Shown: positions 9,849 through 18,689 of the stretch, piece after piece
Numbering within the stretch: the stretch's first letter is position 1
How the letters are laid out: every line of letters begins with the position of its first letter
Assembly (NCBI GenBank): GCA_963747965.1
Contig: CAVVGZ010000004.1
Location: forward strand, 496,001-560,000
Direction of reading: 5' to 3'
Source of the DNA: CAVVGZ01 sp963747965
GTDB taxonomy: Bacteria; Chloroflexota; Anaerolineae; Anaerolineales; Anaerolineaceae
DNA length: 64,000 bases
Made by a program: the position numbers and the translations under genes
Notes under the pieces: model-generated
What the model was told of the DNA's origin: nothing
Databases searched by the model: none
Seen by the model: only the letters and a program-made list of their open reading frames with translations

Positions 9849-10135
9849 ATCTTTACTCCTGGGACAATTTTAACATGGTGGGCGATATCACACAGGTTTT
9901 CCTGCCAGGAAAGTTAAAGGTCATTATTGCATTTCACTTATTCATTCCTCTGGTTAAAATGGGTAACAAAAAATGCAGGCAATCAAAGCAGGTTTAACTT
10001 TTACGGAATTGCACCCTTCAAGCAAAGAGGCGGATTATAATCTTAATGGTGTTCCATCAGGGAAATATTTAATTCATAATCAGGCGTCCATAAACCCGGG
10101 TTTAACTCCGGGATCCTGTCCTATAAGGAGTCTGT

Positions 10136-12046
10136 GTGCAGATCCTCAACCAGACGTCATTGAACACAAATCATAGCCGGTTGGTGCTTACGCTGACCCT
10201 TTTGGAAGGGGTGGCTGCATTAATCCTGGTTTTTGGCATTCCTTCCAAAGGCGAAAATGCATTCATCCTCGGCTTTTCTTCTCAACGCTGGCTGCTCGGG
10301 GCTCTCCTTGCAATGGTTTTACTGGGTATCGGGATTATCCTGGTCCTCTCATTTATGCGTAAGGCCTGGTTTGAGCAAAAACTTGGCATCATTCGCCAAT
10401 ACCTTGATGATACCCGCACCCTTCTCATCACAAGCATTATTCTGGCATTTATTTGCCTGGTATTTATCCTTGTAATCCTGTTATTCAATACTCCGCTGGC
10501 AAATAATCTCAATACTTTACGTGCCATTTACTTGCGTGCTGCATCCGTTCTAATCTGGGCTGCGCTTGTAAGCGGGCAGATTCTCTTCCTGCTCTTCAAG
10601 GATTATCAGGCAAATTTCCGCCAAAAAGGTTTTTGGGATTTCCGGATAATTTTCAATACATCCCTGATCCTGGCTATCCTTTTTTCATCCTTCTTTTATT
10701 GGGCAATTCTGATCACCCAGGCAGCAATATTTGTTGCCATTGAAGGCTGGTTCTGGCAGTTCCATGCCAAGCCATTCTCGTTCAGGGATGGAATTTTCCT
10801 CCTGCAGGCCGCTGCAACCCTGCTGACTCTTACATATATAATCAAAAATCCCGGGAAAAGGACCCTTAATCTAATCCTGCTTGTGCTGCTCGGTTTTGGA
10901 CTGCAGGCCGGATTTGGTTTCATTGAAGGCCAGGGTTTTGAATCCTTGCGGCTTAAGTTTGTCGAATCCTTTCATAAAGGTTTTGCAGAATATGCAGTAG
11001 ATAATCCTGATGCATTAATTGCCATGATGGATTATGAGCACATTTACTCCGAGGATATCAACCTGGGGACAAAACCACCGGGAGCCCTGCTTATATACAT
11101 CCTGGTTCAAAAAACTACCCAGTTTTTTTTCCCGGCGGGTGACTTTACAGGGCGTTTCCTCAACCTCACCCAGGCTGTTTCCTACCTCTTTCCCCTGATT
11201 GCAAGCCTGGCAGTAATCCCAATCTACATTTTGAGTAAATGGATCTGGCGGGAAGAATATGCCCTCTATCCCGGGTTCTTTTACATCATCAGCACTAATT
11301 TTGTATTAATGCCCCTCTCCATGGATCAGTTTGTAATGCCGCTGTTATTCCTTGGCACACTCCTGCTGGCATCCCAGGCTATCCGAAAACAATCCTTCTG
11401 GTGGGCGGTGGTCACCGGCATCTTTTTCTATTTTTCGATTTATTTCTCATTTTCACTCCTCCCGGTGATTGGCATGGTAATTTTCTGGATATCTATCGAT
11501 TTTTGGATGCATCGCACTCAAAGGCACATATCCTGCCTCCTGAAATTGTTGGGAGGTTTCTTCCTGGGAGCCGCATTTCTATTGGTCCTTTTCAGGGTTG
11601 GGATAAATTATGATATCTTCTTGCGGTATACCAGTGCATTTGCGCAGCACCGTGCCCATAAGGATTTTCAATCGGATCTCCCCGCTATGGTCACTGCCCT
11701 CGTGATTAATAATTTCGAGTTTCTATTCTGGACTGGCATTCCACTCATACTATTGGCGCTCAGCAGTACGGGAAGGAGCATCTATGCCGTCATTAAGGAT
11801 TCCGGCCATGCGGTCGATAGTTTTTCCGTGGCCCTTTTCTTTACCTATTTAGCCATAAACATTCTTGGACAAACTCGCAGTGAGGTTGGCCGGTTGTGGC
11901 TTTATCTCGTGCCGGCGTTCTGCATCCTGGCTGCGAAGGAAGCCGGCGGATTGTTCCGTAAACCGGCGTCAGGATTCTATTTTGTTGCCATTCTCCAGCT
12001 TATCAGCACTTTCCTGACCCATAAATTTCAGGATTTTTATTTTTAA
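10136..12046 (+). CDS. Polytopic GT-C-like membrane protein, paralogue B
   Basis: This 636-residue protein has about 12-14 TM helices and is homologous to the gene at 6941 throughout. Shared blocks include LGTKPPGALLIY, IYSEDINLGTKPPG and a similar C-terminus (FLTHKFQDFYF here, FLLFKFQNFYG in A). It starts with GTG at 10136, with AAGGAG at 10125-10130. It is divergent from the ECF sigma gene across a 287-nt gap. Function is inferred as a lipid-linked sugar transferase or related envelope enzyme from the GT-C-like loop motif. An orphan family of membrane proteins is the alternative. Confidence 0.7.
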   Translation: MQILNQTSLNTNHSRLVLTLTLLEGVAALILVFGIPSKGENAFILGFSSQRWLLGALLAMVLLGIGIILVLSFMRKAWFEQKLGIIRQYLDDTRTLLITSIILAFICLVFILVILLFNTPLANNLNTLRAIYLRAASVLIWAALVSGQILFLLFKDYQANFRQKGFWDFRIIFNTSLILAILFSSFFYWAILITQAAIFVAIEGWFWQFHAKPFSFRDGIFLLQAAATLLTLTYIIKNPGKRTLNLILLVLLGFGLQAGFGFIEGQGFESLRLKFVESFHKGFAEYAVDNPDALIAMMDYEHIYSEDINLGTKPPGALLIYILVQKTTQFFFPAGDFTGRFLNLTQAVSYLFPLIASLAVIPIYILSKWIWREEYALYPGFFYIISTNFVLMPLSMDQFVMPLLFLGTLLLASQAIRKQSFWWAVVTGIFFYFSIYFSFSLLPVIGMVIFWISIDFWMHRTQRHISCLLKLLGGFFLGAAFLLVLFRVGINYDIFLRYTSAFAQHRAHKDFQSDLPAMVTALVINNFEFLFWTGIPLILLALSSTGRSIYAVIKDSGHAVDSFSVALFFTYLAINILGQTRSEVGRLWLYLVPAFCILAAKEAGGLFRKPASGFYFVAILQLISTFLTHKFQDFYF

Positions 12047-12159
12047 CTGATCCTAACATTCCAAAATGTTATCGGGATGATCCTTTCCCTTATATTGCCC
12101 CATATTCAGTCGAACAATAATTAGCTCGCAACGATGCCTTTAATGGGTGCCTGTTGCTA

Positions 12160-12678
12160 TCACCGGTCAAAGAATATATTTTTTGCGCTTGTTGAAAGTG
12201 GAATTCCCATAACAAAATCCCAGTCCACCAGCTTCATATCCCTGGCAACTGCCCCAATGCGATACATGATCCGGTTATCCACATTGAGGTTGGAAGCGAT
12301 TTTAACTGCCGATCCCAGGGCAATCCCCATATCCAACAGGCGGAAAGCGCAGGTTGGGCCCCTGAATTCGCCCTCTGTAGGGATCTGCTGTTTAAATGTA
12401 CTGCAATCCGGAAATCCACAGGCGCCGCAGTCCAGCCCGACGGTCAATGCATCTTTGACACCAATCAGCACCACCGCGTCAGATTTTGAAACATTCCAAC
12501 CATCACGGTCAAAATTTTTCTTCCTGGTTTTTTCTCCGAAAGCCAGCATGGCATCAGCCAGGCTGCTTACTTCATCACCATTCAGGATCTTTGAACGTAC
12601 AAAATCCTCCCCTTTTGTCTTTGGGGCAGTTTTCGCAGCAATTGCCATCAGTTGAGCTACAATCTCAATCCCTTCCAT
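12160..12678 (-). CDS. DUF2148 ferredoxin-like domain protein
   Basis: The protein has about 172 residues when started at the ATG (12678) that follows GAGGGAATGAAAA; upstream in-frame codons are not supported. The Cys motif CGACGFPDC near residues 103-111 followed by GPTCAFR is the DUF2148 signature, similar to the four-Cys iron-sulfur motif of CODH/ACS-type (4Fe-4S) domains. The family is common in anaerobes and is thought to bind an Fe-S cluster. Its reaction is unknown. The gene is monocistronic here. Confidence 0.8.
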   Translation of the reverse strand: MEGIEIVAQLMAIAAKTAPKTKGEDFVRSKILNGDEVSSLADAMLAFGEKTRKKNFDRDGWNVSKSDAVVLIGVKDALTVGLDCGACGFPDCSTFKQQIPTEGEFRGPTCAFRLLDMGIALGSAVKIASNLNVDNRIMYRIGAVARDMKLVDWDFVMGIPLSTSAKNIFFDR

Positions 12679-13023
12679 TTTTTCATTCCCTCGCTTTGCA
12701 TATTTTTGCATCAAGTTAATTTTACTCGCAACCTTCCCACTCGTTAAACCCGCCCGCAAGCGCTGCATCTACAAAATATTGGTTTGGATCATTCATCGAT
12801 AAGCCATAACCCTGTTCATCAGATTTTCAGGTGCCTCAACCTGCCGGATTTACAGACACCGTATATTTCCTGGAACAGGGGAAAAGCCGGTAAAATTTGA
12901 TTGAGACGTTCCATTATTGGAACATCAAGTACAATTCAATGGAATAAATAAAACCGTTGCGTCTTAAAGCGATTATCATCGTCTATATGAATATAAATTC
13001 TAATTAAATCCAGGAGTATTTTG
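12679..13023. other. Divergent intergenic region before arsM, with an inverted repeat
   Basis: No gene is seen. It contains GTTCCA-TTAT-TGGAAC at 12908-12923 (6-bp arms) about 100 nt upstream of arsM. This could be an operator for an ArsR-type repressor, but no such gene is in the window. Confidence 0.4.
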
Positions 13024-13770
13024 ATGGATTCCTCTGAAATTAAATCAAATGTCAAACTAAGATATGCAGAAATTGTCTCCTCGGCTGGTAACAATAAGGC
13101 TTTATCTTGCTGCTGCAGCCCGGCTGGCGAAAGCACAGGATGCTGTGGGGATTCCTCAACCCTTCAACAAAGCATTGTCGAATCCGACCTTGGTTTAAGC
13201 TGTGGTTTTCCAACCCGGTATGCCGGCCTCCAACCCGGTGAAACTGTCCTCGATCTGGGAAGCGGCGCAGGAGTGGATGCATTTACTGCCGCCATGCAGG
13301 TGGGAGAGCAGGGAATGGTTATCGGGGTCGACTTTACCCCCGAGATGATTGAACGCGCCCGGGAAATCGCCCTCAAAAACGGCCTGTTAAATGTGGAATT
13401 CCGACTCGGGGATATTGAAAACCTGCCGGTTGATACCGGGAGCGTGGATGCAGTGCTGTCTAATTGTGTCATTAATCTGGTCCCGGATAAGCAGGGAGTC
13501 TTTCGGGAAATATTCCGGGTATTAAAACCGGATGGTCGGTTCTGCATTTCCGATATCGTTACCGATGTTGAAGTCCCGGAAAGTTTGAAAAATGACCTTG
13601 CCCTTTGGGCTGAGTGCCTTTCCGGGGCACTGCAAATGGATACCTATCTGGATTTGATTACCGAAGCAGGGTTCAAAAACCTGAAAGTACATCATCTCTC
13701 TGAATTCGAAAATCCTGGAGAAATTCAAATTCACTTTCTGAGTATCACCCTGGAGGGGCGCAAGGAATAA
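13024..13770 (+). CDS. arsM: Arsenite S-adenosylmethionine methyltransferase
   Basis: This 248-residue class I SAM methyltransferase has the SAM motif VLDLGSGAGVDAF near residue 75. Cys residues typical of ArsM are present: SCCCSP near 28-32, GLSCGFP near 58, LSNCVINLV near 148 and AECLSGAL near 200. It methylates As(III) using SAM with thiol reductants. The ATG at 13024 has AGGAG 7 nt upstream. Its TAA overlaps the ATG of a broken sigma-factor gene (TAATG), a coupling often seen for arsM and sigZ-like genes. arsC and a thioredoxin-like gene follow nearby. Confidence 0.92.
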   Translation: MDSSEIKSNVKLRYAEIVSSAGNNKALSCCCSPAGESTGCCGDSSTLQQSIVESDLGLSCGFPTRYAGLQPGETVLDLGSGAGVDAFTAAMQVGEQGMVIGVDFTPEMIERAREIALKNGLLNVEFRLGDIENLPVDTGSVDAVLSNCVINLVPDKQGVFREIFRVLKPDGRFCISDIVTDVEVPESLKNDLALWAECLSGALQMDTYLDLITEAGFKNLKVHHLSEFENPGEIQIHFLSITLEGRKE

Positions 13771-13990
13771 TGTGGACCACGGAAACCGTGTGGGTGTCCT
13801 TTAATCAAAGGATGAGGGTTTACATTGCAAAACGTGTGGATAACCAGGAAGATGTTGAAGATCTCTTACAGGATCTTTTCATAAAATCCACACCAACCTG
13901 CATAACCTGAGAGACCAGGAGCAAATTGTTGTTATGGCTTTATCAGGCAGCCAGGAAAAATCCGTTCTGCTATTCTGCAAGATGGTTGAT
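13770..13990 (+). pseudogene. Frame-broken SigZ-like ECF sigma factor remnant
   Basis: The ATG at 13770 overlaps the arsM stop. The first frame reads 46 codons, including RVDNQEDVEDLLQDLFIKS (region 2 of ECF sigma factors), and hits TGA at 13908. A second frame from about 13890 continues the homology as KIHTNLHNLRDQEQI. A third frame then gives WLYQAARK, matching the usual WxYQxxRN block. Nothing recognisable as region 4 follows. At least two indels plus loss of the C-terminus indicate a true relic rather than a single sequencing error. Confidence 0.7.
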
Positions 13991-14211
13991 CCAAATGGAT
14001 GCCCTTGGACCTAGATGCCGGGTATTTATCCAAGTTGGGACCATTATGCAGAAGGTACCGGCAAAGCTAAAAGCAGGCATAACCCAAAGCTGGAAATTTG
14101 CTGCCGTGGGATCCGGCATATAATTCCACCCGGACCACGACAGTACTCCCGTATACACTAAATCATCTTCGAAGACGGGTTGAACCAAATCATAAACAAT
14201 ACTTTGAAAAT

Positions 14212-14246
14212 AAATTTTTTAAAATAAAGGCGGATTGTACCGCCTT
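14212..14246 (-). terminator. Intrinsic terminator of the thioredoxin-like gene
   Basis: On the minus strand a stem AAGGCGG/CCGCCTT with a 6-nt loop (14227-14246) is followed by TATTTT and a further A/T run. It lies 15 nt after the stop of the gene ending at 14261. Confidence 0.65.
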
Positions 14247-14260
14247 ACCATCCAGCCCCA

Positions 14261-14503
14261 TCAGGCAGCTTCTTTAAGCCAGGTCTCAATTTCTGATTTT
14301 GCTGGTATTCTTCCATAGGATACTAAATCACCTTGAACTACCAGGCCTGGAGTGGATAGAATGGGATACTCCATGATCTGGTCCGTGTCGGTTACAGTTT
14401 CAAACTCGGCTTCAATACCCATACTATTGGCGACCTCACGTGTAATTTCTTCTAATAGCGTGCACTCTGGGCATTCATCCCCTAATATTTTTATCTGGAT
14501 CAT
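14261..14503 (-). CDS. Small thioredoxin-like protein with CPEC active site
   Basis: This 80-residue protein of the MTH895/TM0996 redox-active disulfide type has CPEC at residues 11-14 and TPGLVV near residue 50 (the cis-Pro loop of thioredoxin folds). The ATG at 14503 has GAGGAG upstream. Such mini-thioredoxins are frequent in arsenic and mercury clusters, where they may deliver electrons to arsenate reductase or permeases. Here it lies between arsM and arsC on the opposite strand, which supports but does not prove that role. Confidence 0.82.
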   Translation of the reverse strand: MIQIKILGDECPECTLLEEITREVANSMGIEAEFETVTDTDQIMEYPILSTPGLVVQGDLVSYGRIPAKSEIETWLKEAA

Positions 14504-14914
14504 TATTATTCTCCTCGTATTTCCGGTTTAATAGATATTCTAACCGACAGCACAGTGCGGACATAGGCAGTTATCCGTTTTCTGCACTTTGTATTTTCTC
14601 TATCCCAGGATATTAAATAATTCCACCGGGCAACTATAATTTTATAGGTAGCAGGGTTGGCAACCCGGGTAAAGGATATTAAGGACTCACGCCGGTCTTC
14701 GATCAACCTGGATAGCCGGAAGAAGATATGGGAAAGAAAGCAATTAAACGGGAAGCTAGTTAATGGACTGCCCGATTCATTTAAGAATAATTTGGATTTT
14801 CCAGATGGAATCGACTTTGAAACCTTCACCAAACCATAAGAGGATTTGGTAACAAATTTTTTGCTGAAGAGGCATTACACTGGTTCCATTATTTGGAGAA
14901 AATTTGAGGGTAAA
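14504..14914. other. Intergenic region between the thioredoxin-like gene and arsC
   Basis: Short open frames occur on both strands (for example + 14657-14839, 60 codons, and - 14506-14832). Neither has a recognisable domain or a convincing ribosome-binding site, and they overlap each other. I see no supported gene. The region should hold the promoters of both divergent genes. Confidence 0.4.
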
Positions 14915-15388
14915 ATGTATGGTGAGGCAGCCTCATACATGGATGCGAATCGCCAAACGCCACCAAAAAAGAAGGTTCTGATCCTCTGTACCGGCAATTC
15001 CTGCCGGTCCCAGATGGCAGAAGCCATCATTAACCACGTCCTACCCGGCTGGCATGCCTTCAGCGCCGGCACGAAACCAGCCGGCTTTGTCCATCCGCTC
15101 GCCATTCAGGTTCTTCATGAGATCGGTATAAACCATGCCGGCTATTCAAAATCGGCCGACCAGTTCAGAGACGTCCCATTTGACCTGGTGATAACGGTTT
15201 GCGATGATGCCGCAGAGAATTGCCCCCTCTGGCTAGGAAAAGGAAGGAAAATGCATATTGGTTTCCCGGACCCGGCAAAAGCCAGCGGAAGCGAGGAGGA
15301 AATCCTGCAGGCTTTCAGGATGGTCCTCCAGGATATTGCCAGGCAAATCCCAAACGCAATCCGCCAGTGGGAAATTGAAAATCCTTAG
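14915..15388 (+). CDS. arsC: Thioredoxin-type arsenate reductase (LMW protein tyrosine phosphatase fold)
   Basis: The protein has about 157 residues. The P-loop CTGNSCRS (CX5R) followed by QMAEA and the distal pair CDDAAENC (Cys-X6-Cys) give the three-cysteine layout of thioredoxin-coupled ArsC, which reduces arsenate to arsenite. The start at 14915 follows GAGGG; an ATG at 14939 is equally possible. Together with arsM it would convert arsenate to arsenite and then to methylated arsenic. No ArsB or Acr3 efflux gene is present in the window. Confidence 0.9.
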   Translation: MYGEAASYMDANRQTPPKKKVLILCTGNSCRSQMAEAIINHVLPGWHAFSAGTKPAGFVHPLAIQVLHEIGINHAGYSKSADQFRDVPFDLVITVCDDAAENCPLWLGKGRKMHIGFPDPAKASGSEEEILQAFRMVLQDIARQIPNAIRQWEIENP

Positions 15389-15886
15389 CCGCTGTTATTG
15401 GCCCGCTTGTACAGGTTACGGTGATGTCCGGGATTGGTAACTGCTTTATTTTGGTTACAACACAAATTATTTTCAAAACCGGGAATAGATCACATAACCC
15501 GTAGCAAATTTGCTCCTGCCGGATTTGACTTATCCGTAATTAATATACTCCCGGCAATTAATCCATCGACCGGGTGATAATTTAAAACAGGCATATCTCC
15601 GTATGCAAAGAAGTAGTTATAAAAAAATTGTCTGAGACATCATTGTAAACCAGATCCGGTATGACTCGGAATATTGAAATCACCAATGGAAATTATTCGA
15701 ATTTTCGCTTGCAGGAATCTCTCCCAAATTGTTGAATGATAAATAATTGAATCAAAAAATTTTGTGAGCAGACAAATTTTGGATCAATAATCGATTATTT
15801 AATTTACATTTTTGTTCATTTTGATGTAAAGTTAAATAGAAACAGGAAAAACCATCACCAATAAAATAATTCCAGGAGGCAAGAAA
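15389..15886. other. AT-rich intergenic region
   Basis: No gene is seen. It contains an inverted repeat TTTACAT (15803-15809) / ATGTAAA (15824-15830) about 57 nt before the DUF4332 gene, a possible operator or promoter element. Confidence 0.35.
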
Positions 15887-16291
15887 ATGGCAAAATTATT
15901 AGACGTAGAAGGAATTGGTCCGGTTTTTGCGCAGAAATTAAAGGATGCCGGTATCGGTTCAACGGACACTCTGCTTAAGATTGGGTCCACACCAAAAGGC
16001 AGGCAGGAAATCGCCGACAAATCCGGTATATCCCATTCCCTGATATTGGAATGGGTCAATCACGTAGACCTTTTTCGTATTAAAGGCGTACATGAAGAGT
16101 ATTCAGACCTCCTGGAAGAAGCCGGGGTGGATACGGTTCCCGAACTGGCAAAAAGGAATCCTGATAATCTCTTTGAAGCACTGGTAAAAACCAATCAGGA
16201 AAAGAAATTGGTTCGCAAAATGCCTACCAAAAATCAGGTAGCAGGCTGGATTGAGCAGGCCAAAAAACTGCCCCGTGCACTCTTTTATTAG
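15887..16291 (+). CDS. DUF4332 helix-hairpin-helix protein
   Basis: This 134-residue soluble protein has the HhH-type block DVEGIGPVFAQKLKDAGI at residues 6-23 and a second half (IKGVHEEYSDLLEEAGVDT near 66-84) repeating the same logic. This two-module layout is DUF4332. HhH modules bind DNA non-specifically or act in protein contacts; no catalytic residues are seen. AGGAGG lies 7 nt before the ATG. It is followed by a strong hairpin and then by a membrane-anchored protein with the same type of module. Confidence 0.85.
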   Translation: MAKLLDVEGIGPVFAQKLKDAGIGSTDTLLKIGSTPKGRQEIADKSGISHSLILEWVNHVDLFRIKGVHEEYSDLLEEAGVDTVPELAKRNPDNLFEALVKTNQEKKLVRKMPTKNQVAGWIEQAKKLPRALFY

Positions 16292-16313
16292 AATATCAAG
16301 CCACATGACACAT

Positions 16314-16347
16314 CAATAGCCCACCTTCACATAATAGTGGGCTATTG
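16314..16347 (+). terminator. Perfect 11-bp hairpin after the DUF4332 gene
   Basis: CAATAGCCCAC (16314-16324) pairs with GTGGGCTATTG (16337-16347) around a 12-nt loop, 23 nt after the DUF4332 stop. There is no T-tract, so it may act as a weak terminator or mRNA stabiliser. Confidence 0.5.
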
Positions 16348-16404
16348 AAATTATCAATTTTCCGGGTGGACCATCCATTGGAATCCACCAGAAGGGTTAA
16401 TATA

Positions 16405-16989
16405 ATGGAAGGACCTCCGTATTTATTGTATATTCTCCTGACTTTGCTTGCAATTGTCCTGATAATCTTCGTCGTCAGGGAACTGCTGATGAAACCCAAA
16501 AGCAAGGATAAATTAGCTGATACTGAGTATATTGAACCAACAACCGAACCGACGGCACAAACCATAAACCTTGCCCCGGATACAACCGCGCCGGTTGCTG
16601 AGGGAATCCCCCCCTCTGTCTTAGAGGACGTGCAGGTTGATGATGCAATAGTTGAGTCTCCAACAGAAGAGCGGGTAGAATCCTTAGACCTTACACCGGA
16701 TACAGCCGTGCCAGTTGCAGATGCAGTAACATCCCCCATCCCGGACAACCTCCAGCTTATTGAAGGGATCGGGCCAAAAATTGCTGGAATTCTCAACCAG
16801 GCTGGCATCTATACCTATTCCGACCTGGCAAATACCAGCACTGATGAACTTGACCGGGTATTAGCGGCTGCCGGATTAATTACCGGAAGGTCGCAAACCT
16901 GGTCTGAGCAGGCAAAACTGGCTCATGAGGGCAAAAGGGAAGAACTGGCAGCACTGCAAGCTCAATTGAGGGGCGGCCGGAAAAGCTGA
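16405..16989 (+). CDS. Membrane-anchored helix-hairpin-helix protein
   Basis: This 194-residue protein has one N-terminal TM helix (LLYILLTLLAIVLIIFVV, residues 6-23), a long Thr/Pro/acidic linker, and a C-terminal HhH module LQLIEGIGPKIAGILNQAGI near residues 117-136. The linker contains an imperfect internal duplication: NLAPDTTAPVAEGIPPSVLE and DLTPDTAVPVADAVTSPIPD. The ATG at 16405 follows AAGGG. The module faces the cytoplasm if the positive-inside rule holds (basic MKPKSKDK after the helix). The function is unknown; tethering of DNA or of a partner to the membrane is a guess. Confidence 0.75.
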   Translation: MEGPPYLLYILLTLLAIVLIIFVVRELLMKPKSKDKLADTEYIEPTTEPTAQTINLAPDTTAPVAEGIPPSVLEDVQVDDAIVESPTEERVESLDLTPDTAVPVADAVTSPIPDNLQLIEGIGPKIAGILNQAGIYTYSDLANTSTDELDRVLAAAGLITGRSQTWSEQAKLAHEGKREELAALQAQLRGGRKS

Positions 16990-17119
16990 TCTTAATAGAT
17001 TGGCTTTTTTCCAATTCCATTTTCCCATCAGCCAACCATCCTGATATTATCTGGTATAAATCAGGCTGCTGAAGTATTTAAACATTTTCCTGTACGGTTT
17101 TAGACAGGGAGGTTCTTAA

Positions 17120-17845
17120 ATGACAAAACTACTCTACCAGACTGACAGTTACCTGATGGAAACGCCTGCTGAAATCCAGGTGGTCGATAAAGAGAACCAC
17201 CGTGTGATCCTCGACCAGACAATTTTCTTTCCGGGTGGAGGGGGCCAGCAGATTGATACCGGATCACTGTCAATAGGGGATAAAACTTTTCCGGTACTAC
17301 GGGCACAAAAAGGGCCGGAAGGCATCTGGCATATCCTGGATACACCAGGTGGCGAACTTCCCGAAATTGGATCACAAGTAACGCTCAGTCTAAACTGGGA
17401 GAGACGCTACCAGAATATGCGCACACATACAGCCATGCATATCCTGTGCGGGGTAATTTTCAGGGATTTCGGCGCCCTGGTAACCGGTGGGGACATGGAA
17501 CCGCTAAAAGGCCGTATGGATTTTGAGTTTGAAGCCCTGACGAAAGACCTGGTCGCCGTTATTGAGCAGGCAGTCAATAAAGAAGTTACTGCCGCCAGGG
17601 AGGTAAAAGTCCAGATCCTTCCACGGAATATCGCCTTTCAAATTCCAGACCTGATCCGCACAAAAATCAACCTGCTCCCTCCCGGGATCAATGAGGTTCG
17701 CACCATCGAAATTGTGGGTCTGGATCTCCAGGCGGATGGCGGCACCCATGTCCATAACACAGCCGAGGTGGGCATAATGAGGATTCCGGACTATAAGAGC
17801 AAGGGAAAAATCAATAAAAGGATTTATGTAGAATTAGCACCCTGA
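17120..17845 (+). CDS. alaX: Alanyl-tRNA editing protein AlaX family
   Basis: This 241-residue protein has the fold of the AlaRS editing domain plus an N-terminal barrel (GGGGQQIDTG near residues 39-48), the AlaX-M architecture. It hydrolyses Ser- or Gly-mischarged tRNA-Ala. The first zinc pair is HTAMH (His103, His107). The second site reads ADGGTHVHNT, with Asp where many family members have Cys. GGGAGG precedes the ATG by 7 nt. It is followed 70 nt later by an SDR gene, with no clear functional link. Confidence 0.88.
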   Translation: MTKLLYQTDSYLMETPAEIQVVDKENHRVILDQTIFFPGGGGQQIDTGSLSIGDKTFPVLRAQKGPEGIWHILDTPGGELPEIGSQVTLSLNWERRYQNMRTHTAMHILCGVIFRDFGALVTGGDMEPLKGRMDFEFEALTKDLVAVIEQAVNKEVTAAREVKVQILPRNIAFQIPDLIRTKINLLPPGINEVRTIEIVGLDLQADGGTHVHNTAEVGIMRIPDYKSKGKINKRIYVELAP

Positions 17846-17915
17846 GGAATTTAATCAAATACCACCCGCGTGGGTCATGCTGGTAGAGGTTGATTTAACA
17901 TAAACTGCAATAATA

Positions 17916-18689
17916 ATGAGCGATGCAATCCATCATAAACAGGTAATAATCCTCACCGGGGCGGAAAATGGGATTGGCTACCATATGCTCTCGGCGCTGG
18001 TCGCTGACGGTTACCGGGTGGCAGCCATCGACATCCATATCGACGCTATACTCCAGCTTGTCAAGAAATATCCACAGCTTCTTCTCCCCATCCGATGCAG
18101 CGTCAGTGATGAAGACCAGGTAAACGATGCTGTCCAGCAAGTTTTCCAAACCTGGGGCAGGATTGATATTCTCGTCAATAACGCCTGCCTGGTAATTTAC
18201 CAGCCTTTTGAAGAACGCACACCAGACAGCATACGCCAGGAGTTCGAGGTTAATTATTTCGGTTACCTGAACCTGATCAGGGCTGTCTTGCCAGTTATGA
18301 AAAGTCAGGGCAGCGGTTTGATCCACAATGTCAGTTCGGGTATTGGTATCACCGGGCATTCCTCCCTTGTGGGCTACACCTCCACCAAGGGTGCTGTTGA
18401 GGCAGCAACCAGGACCCTGGCTTTTGAACTGGCACCATACGGAATAACAGTTAATCTGATCCACCCGCCCCTCACAGCCACGCAATCTACGTCTGCCATA
18501 GGTTTCCCTCCAGGAATAATGGCACAACCGGATCAGATCGGGAAAAAGTTGGCCCGCAAAATCCAATCCAGGCAGTCTAGCATCACTCCTGATTTCTACA
18601 CCGCCATCTATCTATTTTTTGCCTCCCATTTTCCTGTGATACTTGGGCGCCTTTTTTCGAAAATGAGTGCGCGTCTTGGTAATGGATAA
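17916..18689 (+). CDS. Short-chain dehydrogenase/reductase
   Basis: This 257-residue classical SDR has the cofactor motif TGAENGIG (residues 14-21), NNAC (a variant of NNAG) near residue 89, a catalytic Ser in NVSSGIG and YTSTK near residue 151. The acidic residue after beta-2 (AAIDIH) suggests NAD(H). The C-terminal tail is hydrophobic and basic (YLFFASHFPVILGRLF), so membrane association is possible. The substrate cannot be inferred. The ribosome-binding site is weak. Confidence 0.85.
   Translation: MSDAIHHKQVIILTGAENGIGYHMLSALVADGYRVAAIDIHIDAILQLVKKYPQLLLPIRCSVSDEDQVNDAVQQVFQTWGRIDILVNNACLVIYQPFEERTPDSIRQEFEVNYFGYLNLIRAVLPVMKSQGSGLIHNVSSGIGITGHSSLVGYTSTKGAVEAATRTLAFELAPYGITVNLIHPPLTATQSTSAIGFPPGIMAQPDQIGKKLARKIQSRQSSITPDFYTAIYLFFASHFPVILGRLFSKMSARLGNG

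Noticed and set aside
14506..14839. Overlapping open frames on both strands between the thioredoxin-like gene and arsC
   Set aside because: Neither has a domain, and the composition and lack of ribosome-binding sites fit non-coding DNA.
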